Source of the DNA: Labilithrix luteola
GTDB lineage: Bacteria; Myxococcota_A; Polyangia; Polyangiales; Polyangiaceae
Reading direction: 5' to 3'
Assembly (NCBI RefSeq): GCF_001263205.1
Contig: NZ_CP012333.1
Location: forward strand, 992,001 to 1,056,000
DNA length: 64,000 bases
The notes under the pieces were generated by a model that did not search any database, was not told the origin of the DNA, and saw only the letters and a program-made list of their open reading frames with translations. How positions within the stretch are numbered: position 1 is the first letter of the stretch; each line of letters starts with the position of its first letter. Below, in pieces: positions 8,088 through 16,177 of this stretch. The position numbers were made by a program, and so were the translations under genes.

Positions 8088-9158
8088 TCAGAATTCGCCT
8101 TGGCCCTTTTGGCCGCATTCGACGCAGACGGGGTCGGTGTTGTTCGTCTGGCATTTCGAGGGGCAGTACTGCAGGCGGTTGAAGACGAAGTCGTTGCCGG
8201 CGCCGTCGTCGATGACGTCGCAGCGGACCGACTTGCCCTTCACCACCATTTCGCCGTAGCCCGGGCTCTTGTCGGGCTGCGTCGTCATGATTCCGTACCA
8301 CTTCTGAGCGCACGCATCGTCTTTGCCGAGCCAGCCCTTCAGGTTCGGCCAGGGCTGCTCGGCGCCGGGCGTGGTGTAGTCGCCGTCCGTGCAGGCTTCG
8401 CCGACGATGCAGTCGCTCGGGCTCGGGTTGGCCGAGTCACCGACCTTGATGCGGTAACAGATGTGGAAGGTGCCGGCGCAGTCCGCCTTCAGCGTGCTCG
8501 TCGACCAGTCTTCGGCGGGCGCCGCGCCGGGCTTCGGACCTGCCGCGGGGCACACCGCGTTGCCGTTGCCGCTGTCGATGTGCGAGGAGATCGACCAGAA
8601 GCTCTGAGCGCCGTTGTTCGTGTACTCGTAGTAGCAGGGCACGAGGTTCGCGATCTTCCACTGGCCGGCGGAGAAGCACTGGCAGGCGTCGGGGCCCTTC
8701 GTGGCGCCCGAGGTCGGGAGAACTTCGCCGACGCAGTCGCCCCAGACGAGACCGGTCTCGCCGACTTGCTTGCAGGTGGTCTGGCCGTCTTTGCAGACGC
8801 CGAGTCCGCGGTTGGCGCGAAGGCCGGTCCAGCATGCCGCGGTCTCGCCCGCGGTCTTGCAGGCGCAGCCAGGCTTGTTCTTGTCGTCGGGACACTCCTG
8901 CGTGCCACCGGGCTTCGGCGGCTCGGGCTGGCCCGCAGGGCCACACCACTGCGGAGGCGGATCGTTCGCGTAGACGTCGCCCCCGTCCGGCGTCACGTTG
9001 GGATCACCAAGCTTCGCTCCGCTCTCTTCGAAGTCGGCGAGCGGCGGGCCCTGATCGCCGAACTTGCTCTCGTCCGACGAGCCGCATGCCACGACAACGA
9101 AGGCCGTGCATGCGAGCGCACAAAGACCGACCAACGCGTTCTTGGAGGAGACGTTCAT
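8088..9158 (-). CDS. Cys-rich exported lipoprotein
   Basis: A 356-aa protein. The ATG at 9158 starts a standard SPII signal (NALVGLCALACTAFVVVACGSS), so the longer open frame is not used. The mature part holds ~20 Cys in a pattern seen in many myxobacterial lipoproteins: CACKTAGETAACWTGLRAN, then LGVCKDGQTTC and WGDCVGEV (pairs likely disulphide-bonded), followed by a domain with CYYEYTNN, CYRIKVG and CPSKCQTN, and a C-terminal CVECG. No catalytic motif is recognised; the fold is probably a disulphide-stabilised binding or adhesion module at the cell surface. It shares strand with mrp but is separated by 332 bp containing a hairpin, so it is likely a separate transcript. Confidence 0.75.
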   Translation of the reverse strand: MNVSSKNALVGLCALACTAFVVVACGSSDESKFGDQGPPLADFEESGAKLGDPNVTPDGGDVYANDPPPQWCGPAGQPEPPKPGGTQECPDDKNKPGCACKTAGETAACWTGLRANRGLGVCKDGQTTCKQVGETGLVWGDCVGEVLPTSGATKGPDACQCFSAGQWKIANLVPCYYEYTNNGAQSFWSISSHIDSGNGNAVCPAAGPKPGAAPAEDWSTSTLKADCAGTFHICYRIKVGDSANPSPSDCIVGEACTDGDYTTPGAEQPWPNLKGWLGKDDACAQKWYGIMTTQPDKSPGYGEMVVKGKSVRCDVIDDGAGNDFVFNRLQYCPSKCQTNNTDPVCVECGQKGQGEF

Positions 9159-9442
9159 TGTGACCCGCTCTGGAAAGAGGAAGCCGTTCGACCGACGCCC
9201 CGAGCATCGGTGATCCGTTAGCCGAATAAAGCACACGGAAAATCCGCGGCCAGATGGTGCGCCGCGGATCCACGACCGCCGTCTTGGAATCTGCGTTTCG
9301 AGCCTCGCAGATTCCGTAAAACTTTCAGCGGGTGAGGACGAATGCCCTCTATTTTTTGGCGTGTTTTCGCGCTCTTTTCGAGCGTCGTTGAACGACTCGT
9401 ACGCGACCGCTTGGTTCGTTCGCGCGTCGTTCGCGTTCGTTC

Positions 9443-9477
9443 GTAGGTTCGAATCCGAGCTGTGGGCTCGAACCTAC
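9443..9477 (-). terminator. Stem-loop downstream of mrp
   Basis: A perfect 10-bp stem (GTAGGTTCGA / TCGAACCTAC) lies 14 bp beyond the mrp stop codon on the minus strand. It has no T-run directly behind it, but a second small stem (CGCTC-GAAAA-GAGCG, ~9370-9384) follows ~60 bp on. It probably ends or stabilises the mrp transcript. Between the stems lie imperfect repeats of CGAACGA (~9400-9442). Confidence 0.5.
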
Positions 9478-9490
9478 GCCTACGCGCGAA

Positions 9491-10390
9491 TCACTTCGAA
9501 ACAGGAAGCCGGCGCTTGCCGCCCGTTCCGCCGCTTCGATCGATGACGGGGCCGCCCTCTTCTTCGTCGGCACGCGCGGCAACGACTTCGAGGAGCTTGT
9601 CCGCTACCGCCATGAACGCGGTCGCGATCGCACCATCGGGTGCAGCCTGCACGACCGGCGTTCCCTTGTCGCCCCATTCGCGCACGGACTGATCGATCGG
9701 CACCTGACCGAGGAGCGGAGCTTGCGCGAAGTCGGCGACGGCCTGACCACCGCCCGTGCCGAACAGTTCGTGCTTCACGCCGGCGGTGTCGATGAACCAG
9801 CTCATGTTCTCGATGATGCCGAGAACGGAGATGTTCACCTTCTGGCACATCGAGATCGCCTTGTAGACGTCGTCGGTCGCGACCTGCTGCGGAGTGGTCA
9901 CGACGACCGCGCCCGTGACCGACGCGCGCTGCGAGAGCGTGAGCGCAACGTCACCCGTGCCGGGCGGAAGATCGAGGACGAGGAAGTCGAGGTCCCCCCA
10001 GTTCACGTCCTTGAGGAACTGCTGGAGCGCACCGTGGAGCATCGGTCCACGCCAGATGACGGCCGACTTCGGATCCTCGAGAAGGAATCCGATCGACATC
10101 AGCTTGATGCCGAAGCGCTCGAGCGGCTCGATCGTTTTGCCGTCGGTCGAGACCGGACGACCAGCGACGCCGAACATGGTGGGGATCGAGGGACCGTAGA
10201 TGTCCGCGTCGAGCAGGCCGGTACGGAAGCCGCGACGCGAGAGCGCCATGGCAAGGTTCGTCGCGGTCGTGCTCTTACCGACACCGCCCTTGCCGCTCAT
10301 CACGAGGATGATGTGCTTGACCCCAGGGAGCGGGTCCTCGTTCGAGATGACGCGGCTGGCTCCGCCAGTTCCCGTAGCAGTGTCGGACAT
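9491..10390 (-). CDS. mrp: Mrp/ApbC family P-loop ATPase (Fe-S cluster carrier)
   Basis: A 299-aa protein with the deviant Walker A of the MinD/Mrp group (SGKGGVGKST, ~residues 32-41), switch region DADIYGPSIP, Walker B-like LDFLVLDLPPGTGD and the TTPQQVATDD segment. Family members (Mrp, ApbC, NBP35) bind and transfer [4Fe-4S] clusters to apo-enzymes in the cytoplasm. The start at 10390 has the SD GGGGAGG. Two departures from typical members: the N-terminal DUF59/MIP18 domain is absent, and the place of the usual cluster-binding CxxC (after ENMSxF) is filled by IDTAGVKHELFG, with no cysteine pair. The lipoprotein gene upstream ends 32 bp before this start, so they may be co-transcribed. Confidence 0.9.
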   Translation of the reverse strand: MSDTATGTGGASRVISNEDPLPGVKHIILVMSGKGGVGKSTTATNLAMALSRRGFRTGLLDADIYGPSIPTMFGVAGRPVSTDGKTIEPLERFGIKLMSIGFLLEDPKSAVIWRGPMLHGALQQFLKDVNWGDLDFLVLDLPPGTGDVALTLSQRASVTGAVVVTTPQQVATDDVYKAISMCQKVNISVLGIIENMSWFIDTAGVKHELFGTGGGQAVADFAQAPLLGQVPIDQSVREWGDKGTPVVQAAPDGAIATAFMAVADKLLEVVAARADEEEGGPVIDRSGGTGGKRRLPVSK

Positions 10391-10422
10391 GGCCTCCCCA
10401 CTAGGCTTTGTGGGGGGTGCCG

Positions 10423-11316
10423 TCAATCTCGTGCCGCGAACGGCTGCTCTCGCGCCATAGCCTCGGCCACGACGTAGATCACCCATCCGCCCGGGCGAGT
10501 GAGGGACTTCTGCGTGTGGGTCGCCACGGTGAGCTTGCCGTGGACCGCGCCGTCCTGCGAGGTCGAAGGCTGAGCCTGCCTCGTGGCGGTCAGGAAGGCG
10601 GAGAGCTCGTCCTTCGGGACTACGCCCGTCCCCGCGCTTCGCTCGAAGAAGCAGCGCAGCTCGACGGCCGTCGCTCCAGCTTGGCCGGCGCCGTCGGCTT
10701 CGAGGACCACCGCGACCTTGTCGCTCGAAACGTGACCTCCTTTCGCTTCATCCGAAGCCCACGTGACCGTGAAGTCCCCTTTCGTCGAGATGGCGAGCTC
10801 GCTGGCGCCTGCAGAGGGGGGCGCGGGGGTGGCCACGGCGAGGGTCGAGGGTGCCTGGAGACGAACGCGACCGACGTTCGGCATTGCGAAGCCATGCGCT
10901 TCGAAGGTGAGCGTGTCTCCGTCCGCCCACGCCGAGCCGCTCACCACGGCCTCGGCCACGCGGCTGTCGTTCGTATTTGCGTTGGCCAAGACAGCCAGCC
11001 CCGTGGTCGGTAGGGAGCCACCACGGAAGGTTGCCACACCACTTTCGACGCGAGGTTGACCGAGTCGAGAGTCGAGACGTTCGAGCCAGCAGCTGCGCCC
11101 GTGGTCGACGAACGCGCGGGTCTTCCACCCCTGGGAGTCGAGCTCCAGGAGCTCGTACGCCGCCTTGGTGGTGGGTTGCCCGGTGTCGGCCGAGATCGAC
11201 TGGGTGATGCCGAAGACGATCTGGTTTTCGCCCACGGCTTCGTGCTGCTCGAACGAACAAGCGGAGAGGACGAGGATCGCGGTGATGGACGCAAAGAGCG
11301 AGTACGGAGCTCCCAT
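10423..11316 (-). CDS. Hypothetical lipoprotein
   Basis: A 297-aa protein beginning with an SPII signal (SITAILVLSAC-SFEQ), hence outer-membrane or periplasmic lipoprotein. The mature chain is Ala/Val/Thr/Ser-rich with predicted beta strands (DTLTFEAHGFAMP, GDFTVTWASDE, KVAVVLEADGAG) and one pair of Cys residues (GRSCWLERL, LRCFFERS), suggesting an Ig-like or jelly-roll beta-sandwich. No catalytic motif is seen and the family is not recognised. It lies 32 bp upstream of mrp on the same strand; a functional link is not apparent. It is divergent from the prenyl synthase gene, with ~80 bp between the start codons. Confidence 0.7.
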   Translation of the reverse strand: MGAPYSLFASITAILVLSACSFEQHEAVGENQIVFGITQSISADTGQPTTKAAYELLELDSQGWKTRAFVDHGRSCWLERLDSRLGQPRVESGVATFRGGSLPTTGLAVLANANTNDSRVAEAVVSGSAWADGDTLTFEAHGFAMPNVGRVRLQAPSTLAVATPAPPSAGASELAISTKGDFTVTWASDEAKGGHVSSDKVAVVLEADGAGQAGATAVELRCFFERSAGTGVVPKDELSAFLTATRQAQPSTSQDGAVHGKLTVATHTQKSLTRPGGWVIYVVAEAMAREQPFAARD

Positions 11317-11395
11317 GACGACCGACGTAACACCCGATCTCGAGCTTCGCTCGGCGGGGGTTGTCCGCGCAGCTCGAGATCGCTACCAATGCGGC

Positions 11396-12307
11396 ATGAC
11401 GATGAACGTCGAGACGGAGACGAGCGCGCTCACGCAAGACGAAATCGCATCGCTTCTCGCGAAAACGAGCCGCACCTTCGCCCTCACCATCCCGCTCTTG
11501 CCCGAGCCTCTGACCACGCAGGTCGGCATCGCGTATCTGCTCCTGCGAATCGCCGACACGCTCGAAGACGCTCCTCGGTGGGGTCGCGATCGCAGACACG
11601 AGGCACTCGTCTCGTTCGCGTCTTGGCTCGGAGGGCGTTCTTCGTCGACGAGCGAGGCGCGGCGTTGGATCTCGCTCGTCGAGAAAGACGCCCCCATCGA
11701 CGACGCGGGATGCATGCAGCTTCTGCGTCGTAGCGAAGGCGTGCGCGCGTCGTTGGACGCGATGGAGCCTCGCGCAGCACGCGCCGTGCGGGACGACGTG
11801 ATTCGGACCACCCGCAAGATGGCCGAGTTCGTGGCCCGCCAGTCGGACGACGGCGCGATGCAGCTCGACGACGTGCCCGATCTCGAAGCGTACTGCTACG
11901 CCGTCGCCGGCATCGTGGGCGAACTGCTCACGGTGCTCTTCGCGATCGCGACGCCCTCGGTCGAAAACGAGCGCCCCTCACTGATGGCGCTCGCCCAGTG
12001 GTTTGGCGAGGGACTGCAGCTCGTGAACATCCTCAAGGACGCCAACGCCGACGCGAAAGAAGGTCGCTTGTATCTTCCACGCAACGTCCCTCGCGCGGAG
12101 ATCATGCAAAAGGCCCGCGCCGATCTGGCGAAGGCCCAGGACTACACGGCCCTCCTGTCGAAGGCCTCGGCTCCTCCGGGAGCCCGCCGCTTCTGCGAGC
12201 TCCCGGTTCGCCTAGCTGTCGCCACCCTCGACCGCCTCGAAGCGGGCGAAGCGAAGCTGCCCCGCGACGAGGTGCTCCGGATCTTCGCCGAAGTCACCTC
12301 ATCGTGA
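11396..12307 (+). CDS. Squalene/phytoene synthase family protein
   Basis: A 303-aa protein of the trans-isoprenyl head-to-head synthase family, which condenses two C15 or C20 prenyl diphosphates to squalene or phytoene at the membrane surface. First aspartate-rich motif DTLED at residues 54-58; second is NILKDANADAKEGRLYLP, with the two Asp that bind the Mg-diphosphate; the RTFALTIP, YCYAVAGIVGELLT and FGEGLQLVNI blocks are all present. The Met at 11396 is chosen because the frame upstream overlaps the divergent lipoprotein's start; SD is weak. No desaturase, cyclase or second synthase is nearby, so squalene versus phytoene cannot be decided; a hopanoid- or sterol-directed squalene synthase is reasonable in this phylum. 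Confidence 0.85.
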   Translation: MTMNVETETSALTQDEIASLLAKTSRTFALTIPLLPEPLTTQVGIAYLLLRIADTLEDAPRWGRDRRHEALVSFASWLGGRSSSTSEARRWISLVEKDAPIDDAGCMQLLRRSEGVRASLDAMEPRAARAVRDDVIRTTRKMAEFVARQSDDGAMQLDDVPDLEAYCYAVAGIVGELLTVLFAIATPSVENERPSLMALAQWFGEGLQLVNILKDANADAKEGRLYLPRNVPRAEIMQKARADLAKAQDYTALLSKASAPPGARRFCELPVRLAVATLDRLEAGEAKLPRDEVLRIFAEVTSS

Positions 12308-12325
12308 AGCTCGTGAGGCGCTGAC

Positions 12326-13609
12326 TCAGAGACCGACCTGACCGGTGACCTTGGCGCCCGCCGAGATCGACGCGGCGGCGTTCTTGCCGGCTGCGAAGAG
12401 CGTCGGTCCGATGACGCCGACGCACGCGGCGCCCTTGACTCCGAGCTTGCCGGGGTCGGCCACGAGGTCGACCGCCGCGTCGCCCGTGAACGTCGCCGCG
12501 ACCTTGCCCATCGCTTGGCCGCGCGCCTGAACGGCGAGAACGAGCTTCGGCAGGTTCACCTTCAGCGTCGCGATCGCCGCGTCGATTTTCGCGTTCGCGT
12601 TGCCCTTGGCCGAGATCGAGAACGGCTGCACGTCGCAGCTCGCCTTCGCGCTCACGCTCGCATCACAGTTCCCATCACACTTCGCGTCGACCTGGCAGCC
12701 GCCCTTGAGCGAGCCGCCTTCGCACTTGAGCGGCGTCGCCTGAGCATCGCACTTGCCGCTGCACTCGACCTTCGCCGAGCCTCCGCTCGCTTCGCACGTG
12801 CCCTGGCACTCGCCTTCGAACGTGCCGTCGCACTTCGCCCCCGGCGCCGTGGCCGAGCACGTGCCCTGGCACGTGCCCTTGCAGGTGCCGTCCGCCTGGA
12901 TGCCGCCGTTGCCGCCGCCTCCAGACGCCTTGCACGTACCATCGCACTTGCCTTCGCACGCGACGCCGCCCTGCGCCGTGCACGTGCCCTTCACCGCCGC
13001 GCTGCACGAGCCCTTGCACTGGAACGAAGGCGCCTTCGCGTCCGCCGTGCACTTGCCGCTGCATTCCACGCTGAGCGTTCCGCCCTCGCACCTCGGCGGG
13101 TTCGCCTGGACATCGCACTTGCCGTCGACCGAGCACTTCGCCTGGCAGTCCGCCTTGGCCTTCACCGACGCCTCGCACTTGAACTGCGGAGGCTCGATGT
13201 CGAGGGTACCCTTCGCAACACCGGCGGCGGTGAGCTTGGCGACCGCGAGCGAACACCACGCATTGACCTTCGCTTGTCCGTCGCCCGAACCGTTGGCCTG
13301 CGCTTGCTCGTCCGCCGTCGCGCCGAGGTCCTGCGCGATGCCACTGCACGCCGCCGTCACGTCATCGAGCATGCCCTGCGCGGTCACGCTGAAGTCGCTC
13401 GCGGCCTGCGCGAGAACGAGGAACTGTCCTTTGATCGATGGGTCGACGCCGAAATCGGCGCCCGACAAGTCCGCGCCTACTTTGAAGTCGGTGCAGCACA
13501 CTCCGTCCGCGAGGCTCGTGGGATCGCTGCTGCAGCCGTTGGTCAGAACCGGAATGGCCAGTGCGAGGGCAATGGCGAGCGGCGTCGTCAGTCGGGGCTT
13601 CATCTTCAT
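12326..13609 (-). CDS. Cysteine-rich repeat lipoprotein, paralogue A
   Basis: A 427-aa lipoprotein (lipobox LTNGC-SS). Conserved N-terminal segment: GVCCTDFKVGADLSGADFGVD, then a helical region. Residues ~140-320 are a cysteine-rich low-complexity block, KCxGxC, GTCxGTC, ECxGTCEA, with Cys every 3-10 residues; about 32 Cys in total. The C-terminal ~100 residues form an Ala/Val/Lys helix-rich domain without Cys until AACVG. Start at 13609 is supported by AAGGAG eight bases upstream; the same leader AAGGAGAGCTT precedes the paralogue. The pair is 47 % or so alike by eye in unique parts, clearly a tandem duplication. The Cys block could be a disulphide-linked rod or a metal-binding array; neither is proven. 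Function unknown. Confidence 0.75.
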   Translation of the reverse strand: MKMKPRLTTPLAIALALAIPVLTNGCSSDPTSLADGVCCTDFKVGADLSGADFGVDPSIKGQFLVLAQAASDFSVTAQGMLDDVTAACSGIAQDLGATADEQAQANGSGDGQAKVNAWCSLAVAKLTAAGVAKGTLDIEPPQFKCEASVKAKADCQAKCSVDGKCDVQANPPRCEGGTLSVECSGKCTADAKAPSFQCKGSCSAAVKGTCTAQGGVACEGKCDGTCKASGGGGNGGIQADGTCKGTCQGTCSATAPGAKCDGTFEGECQGTCEASGGSAKVECSGKCDAQATPLKCEGGSLKGGCQVDAKCDGNCDASVSAKASCDVQPFSISAKGNANAKIDAAIATLKVNLPKLVLAVQARGQAMGKVAATFTGDAAVDLVADPGKLGVKGAACVGVIGPTLFAAGKNAAASISAGAKVTGQVGL

Positions 13610-13731
13610 TCCAAGCTCTCCTTGCGGTGAACCGCGTTCGTCTTTTGGAACGCTCTATGTTCGCAGAACTTGCATGGTGCAGGCCACCGCGGAGCGAGCT
13701 CCCACACGCGTTCGATGGGACAAAAGGAGAA

Positions 13732-13759
13732 AGGCGAGCACCCCGTAGGATGCTCGCCT
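13732..13759 (-). terminator. Rho-independent terminator after Cys-rich paralogue B
   Basis: A perfect 9-bp stem (AGGCGAGCA / TGCTCGCCT) with a 10-nt loop. On the minus strand it is followed by TTTCTCCTTTTG, a T-rich tail. It lies 50 bp beyond the stop of the 13810-15090 gene, so the two paralogues are most likely separate transcripts, with the promoter of paralogue A in the ~120 bp that remain. Confidence 0.7.
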
Positions 13760-13809
13760 CGCTCAGATGGAGCGGCCGTCACATCGGGTGACGACCGTGT
13801 GGGCTGGAA

Positions 13810-15090
13810 TCAGCCGCCGACCGACGCCGAGACCTTGCCCGCCGCCTTGAAGGTCGCGCCCATGTCCGTGCCCGCCTTGACGATCGCGGGGACGATCGCG
13901 CCGAGGCACGCCGCGCCCTTGACGCTCAGGTTACCCGGCTCGAAGACCGCGTCGGCGTTTCCGGCGACGGTCGCCGTGAGGTCGACGAACGCCTGACCGC
14001 GCGCCTTCACGACGAGGAAGATGTTCGGGAGGTTGAACTTGAGCGCGTCGATGACCGCGTTGACTTCGGCCGTCGCGTTGCCCGTGAAGACGATGTCCAC
14101 GCGGGGCGGCGTGCACTCGGCCTTCGCCTGGGCGCTGGCGTTGCAGTTCGCGTCACACTTCGCGTCGACGTCGCAGCTCGCCTTGAGCGTACCGCCCTTG
14201 CACGAGATCGGCTCCGCCTTCGCGTCGCACTTGCCGTCGCACTTCACGCTCGCGCCGGCCTTCGCCTCGCACTTCGCCGAGCAGGAGCCCTTGCACGTGC
14301 CCTTGCACTCGACCTTGGGCGCCGTCGCGCTGGCGGTGCAGGTGCCGTTGCACTTGCCCTTGCACGAGCCGTCCGCCTGGACGCCGCTGCCGTTCGCCGA
14401 GCCGCCCGCTTCGCAGGTACCTTCGCACTTGCCTTCGCAGTCGACCGAGACGCCGCCTTCAGCGGAGCACGAGCCTTCACAGGTACCCGTGCAGCCGCCC
14501 TCGCACGTGACGCTCGCGCCGGCTTCCGCCGTGCAACCGCCCGAGCACGAGATCTCCATCTTGCCGCCTTCGCAGGTCGGGGGCTTCGCCTTGACGTCGC
14601 AACCGCCCGAGACGTTGCAGTTGGCCGAGCACTTCGCCGACGCCGAAACCGACGCTTCGCACTGCGGGGCCTGAACATCGATCTTGAGCGAGCCGGACGC
14701 CTTCACCGTGGCGGTGATGCGCGCAACGGCGAGATCACACCAGAAGCCAACGCGATCCTGCTCCGACTTCGTGGCCGCTTCGTCGTCCTTGTCCGTGTTC
14801 GCTCCACCCGCCTGCGCGATCGCACGGCAAGCCGACGTCACGTCCCCGAGGGCGCCCGTCGCCGTGGCCGAGAGGTCGGCCGACGCCTGCGCGAACGCGG
14901 TGAACTGCCCCTTGATCGACGCATCGACACCGAAGTCGACACCCGAGAGGTCGGCGCCGATCTTGAAATCGGTGCAGCAGAGACCGTTCTGGCTGAGCGG
15001 GCTGTCGCTCGAACAGCCGTTCGTCAGAATGGGCAGCGCCAGGGCCGCGGCGAGCGCGAGGGACGCCGAGAAGCGATTTTTGATGTTCAT
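13810..15090 (-). CDS. Cysteine-rich repeat lipoprotein, paralogue B
   Basis: A 426-aa lipoprotein, tandem paralogue of the next gene on the strand. Signal ends in LTNGC-SSD; then GLCCTDFKIGADLSGVDFGVD, nearly identical to paralogue A, and a helical segment. Residues ~140-310 carry the cysteine block (KCxAxC, GGCTGTCEGSC, KCEGTCEA, KCDGKCDA), about 34 Cys in all, spaced mostly 3-4 and 7-10 apart, with small and charged residues between. The last ~100 residues are Cys-poor and helical, as in A. Start 15090 has the identical leader AAGGAGAGCTT. Regular C-x-G-x-C units and an SPII anchor point to an extracellular surface structure or metal store; I know no characterised homologue. Confidence 0.75.
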   Translation of the reverse strand: MNIKNRFSASLALAAALALPILTNGCSSDSPLSQNGLCCTDFKIGADLSGVDFGVDASIKGQFTAFAQASADLSATATGALGDVTSACRAIAQAGGANTDKDDEAATKSEQDRVGFWCDLAVARITATVKASGSLKIDVQAPQCEASVSASAKCSANCNVSGGCDVKAKPPTCEGGKMEISCSGGCTAEAGASVTCEGGCTGTCEGSCSAEGGVSVDCEGKCEGTCEAGGSANGSGVQADGSCKGKCNGTCTASATAPKVECKGTCKGSCSAKCEAKAGASVKCDGKCDAKAEPISCKGGTLKASCDVDAKCDANCNASAQAKAECTPPRVDIVFTGNATAEVNAVIDALKFNLPNIFLVVKARGQAFVDLTATVAGNADAVFEPGNLSVKGAACLGAIVPAIVKAGTDMGATFKAAGKVSASVGG

Positions 15091-15679
15091 ACGAAGCTCT
15101 CCTTAGGAACGCTGGGCTGGGACTGGCAGAGGCCAGCGGGCGCCCCGGACTTACGATTGACGAAGTTGCTCTCAGAAGATTCGAACGGTCTGCACATCAA
15201 CGGATCGAGGGGATCGAGAAGATCTGCAAACCAACGGAACGACCGAGAAGCCGACGTCGTCCTCCTGCCCCGTGGGGCCGGAAACGGAGGGTACACGAAA
15301 TCGGAGGAACACAAGAATCCTCGTCGTCGTCCAAGGAGCGAGTGCGAAATTCAACAGGGTGCGCCGACGAGCGCGCGTGTGAGCGGGCATGTCGCGCGCG
15401 CGTTACACCTCCATGACGTGAATGTCAGAGGGCACGTTCACACGGAGATGCGCATCCGCCATCGCGGAGGCACGTTCGGCGCGCGCGAAAAGACCGATTC
15501 TTGCGGCGAATCGAGTGCGTTCACGCGTTCGCGTCGACACGAATCCACAAGCCGCGGACCGACGTTCACGACACGACGCGCCGTCCAAAGCAGAGGTGCG
15601 CAGACACGCGCACGCGGCGCCCGGCAAGCCGAGTGACCGCGTTCGTGTCGGAACGTTTCAATATGTGTCGACGCGCCGA
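15091..15679. other. Intergenic stretch without recognisable gene
   Basis: Contains the 5' region of the cysteine-rich paralogue B and the 3' region of the aspC-rpiB operon. Rich in CGCG and CACG strings; frames crossing it are antisense noise and lack ribosome-binding sites. No convincing hairpin, repeat or RNA gene was seen. Confidence 0.5.
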
Positions 15680-16150
15680 CTAGTCGATTTTCGGCAGCTC
15701 GCCGGACCGCTCGTACGCCGCAAGCTGGGCGATACGACGACGATGGCGAGGTTCACCACTGAACGGCGTGGCCACGAAAATCTCGGCGAAGCGAATCGCG
15801 TCCGCCTCGGGCACCATGCGCGCGCCGAGCGAGAGAACGTTCGCGTCGTTGTGTTCGCGCGCGAGACGCGCGGTCTCTTCGCTGAAGGCGAGCGCGCATC
15901 GCGTTCCAGGCACCTTGTTCGCGGCGATCGCTTCACCATTGCCCGAACCGCCGATGACGATCCCGAGGCTGCCCGGATCGGCCACCGTTCGCGCCGCCGT
16001 ACGCAGGCAGTACGGCGGGTAGTCGTCTTCGGGGTCGTACTGAGCGGGGCCGCAGTCCACGGTCTCGTGGCCGAGCTCTCGCAGCCTCTTGGCAATCGTT
16101 GCCTTCAGCTGGAAGCCCGCGTGGTCGGAGCCGAGGTAGACGCGAACCAT
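15680..16150 (-). CDS. rpiB: Ribose-5-phosphate isomerase B
   Basis: A 156-aa protein of the RpiB/LacAB family, interconverting ribose-5-phosphate and ribulose-5-phosphate in the pentose phosphate pathway. Family blocks: YLGSDHAGFQLK at the N-terminus (the Asp-His pair acting in ring opening), CGPAQYDPEDDYPPYC, and the phosphate/enediol loop IVIGGSGNGEAIAANK followed by RCALAF and EHNDANVLSLGARM. In classical RpiB the catalytic base is a Cys in the G-T/S-G-x-G loop; here that loop is GGSGNGEA, the Ser variant found in actinobacteria and others. The gene lies 27 bp behind the aminotransferase, so they probably form one operon. Confidence 0.92.
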   Translation of the reverse strand: MVRVYLGSDHAGFQLKATIAKRLRELGHETVDCGPAQYDPEDDYPPYCLRTAARTVADPGSLGIVIGGSGNGEAIAANKVPGTRCALAFSEETARLAREHNDANVLSLGARMVPEADAIRFAEIFVATPFSGEPRHRRRIAQLAAYERSGELPKID

Positions 16151-16177
16151 GGCAGCCCCCCTCTTTCTCTTTCCGGC

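Noticed and set aside
8055..9221. Plus-strand 388-codon frame
   Set aside because: Antisense to the lipoprotein gene with signal peptide at 9158; no functional motif.
9446..9456. GGTTCGAATCC, resembling a tRNA T-loop
   Set aside because: The flanking bases do not form T-stem, anticodon or acceptor stems on either strand; the sequence belongs to a 10-bp hairpin.
11396..12307. Terpenoid or carotenoid biosynthetic cluster
   Set aside because: Only a single synthase gene is present; no desaturase, cyclase or prenyltransferase nearby.
12515..13748. Long plus-strand frames opposite the Cys-rich paralogue A
   Set aside because: Composition is dominated by Arg/His/Leu created by the Cys-repeat strand; no signal or SD.
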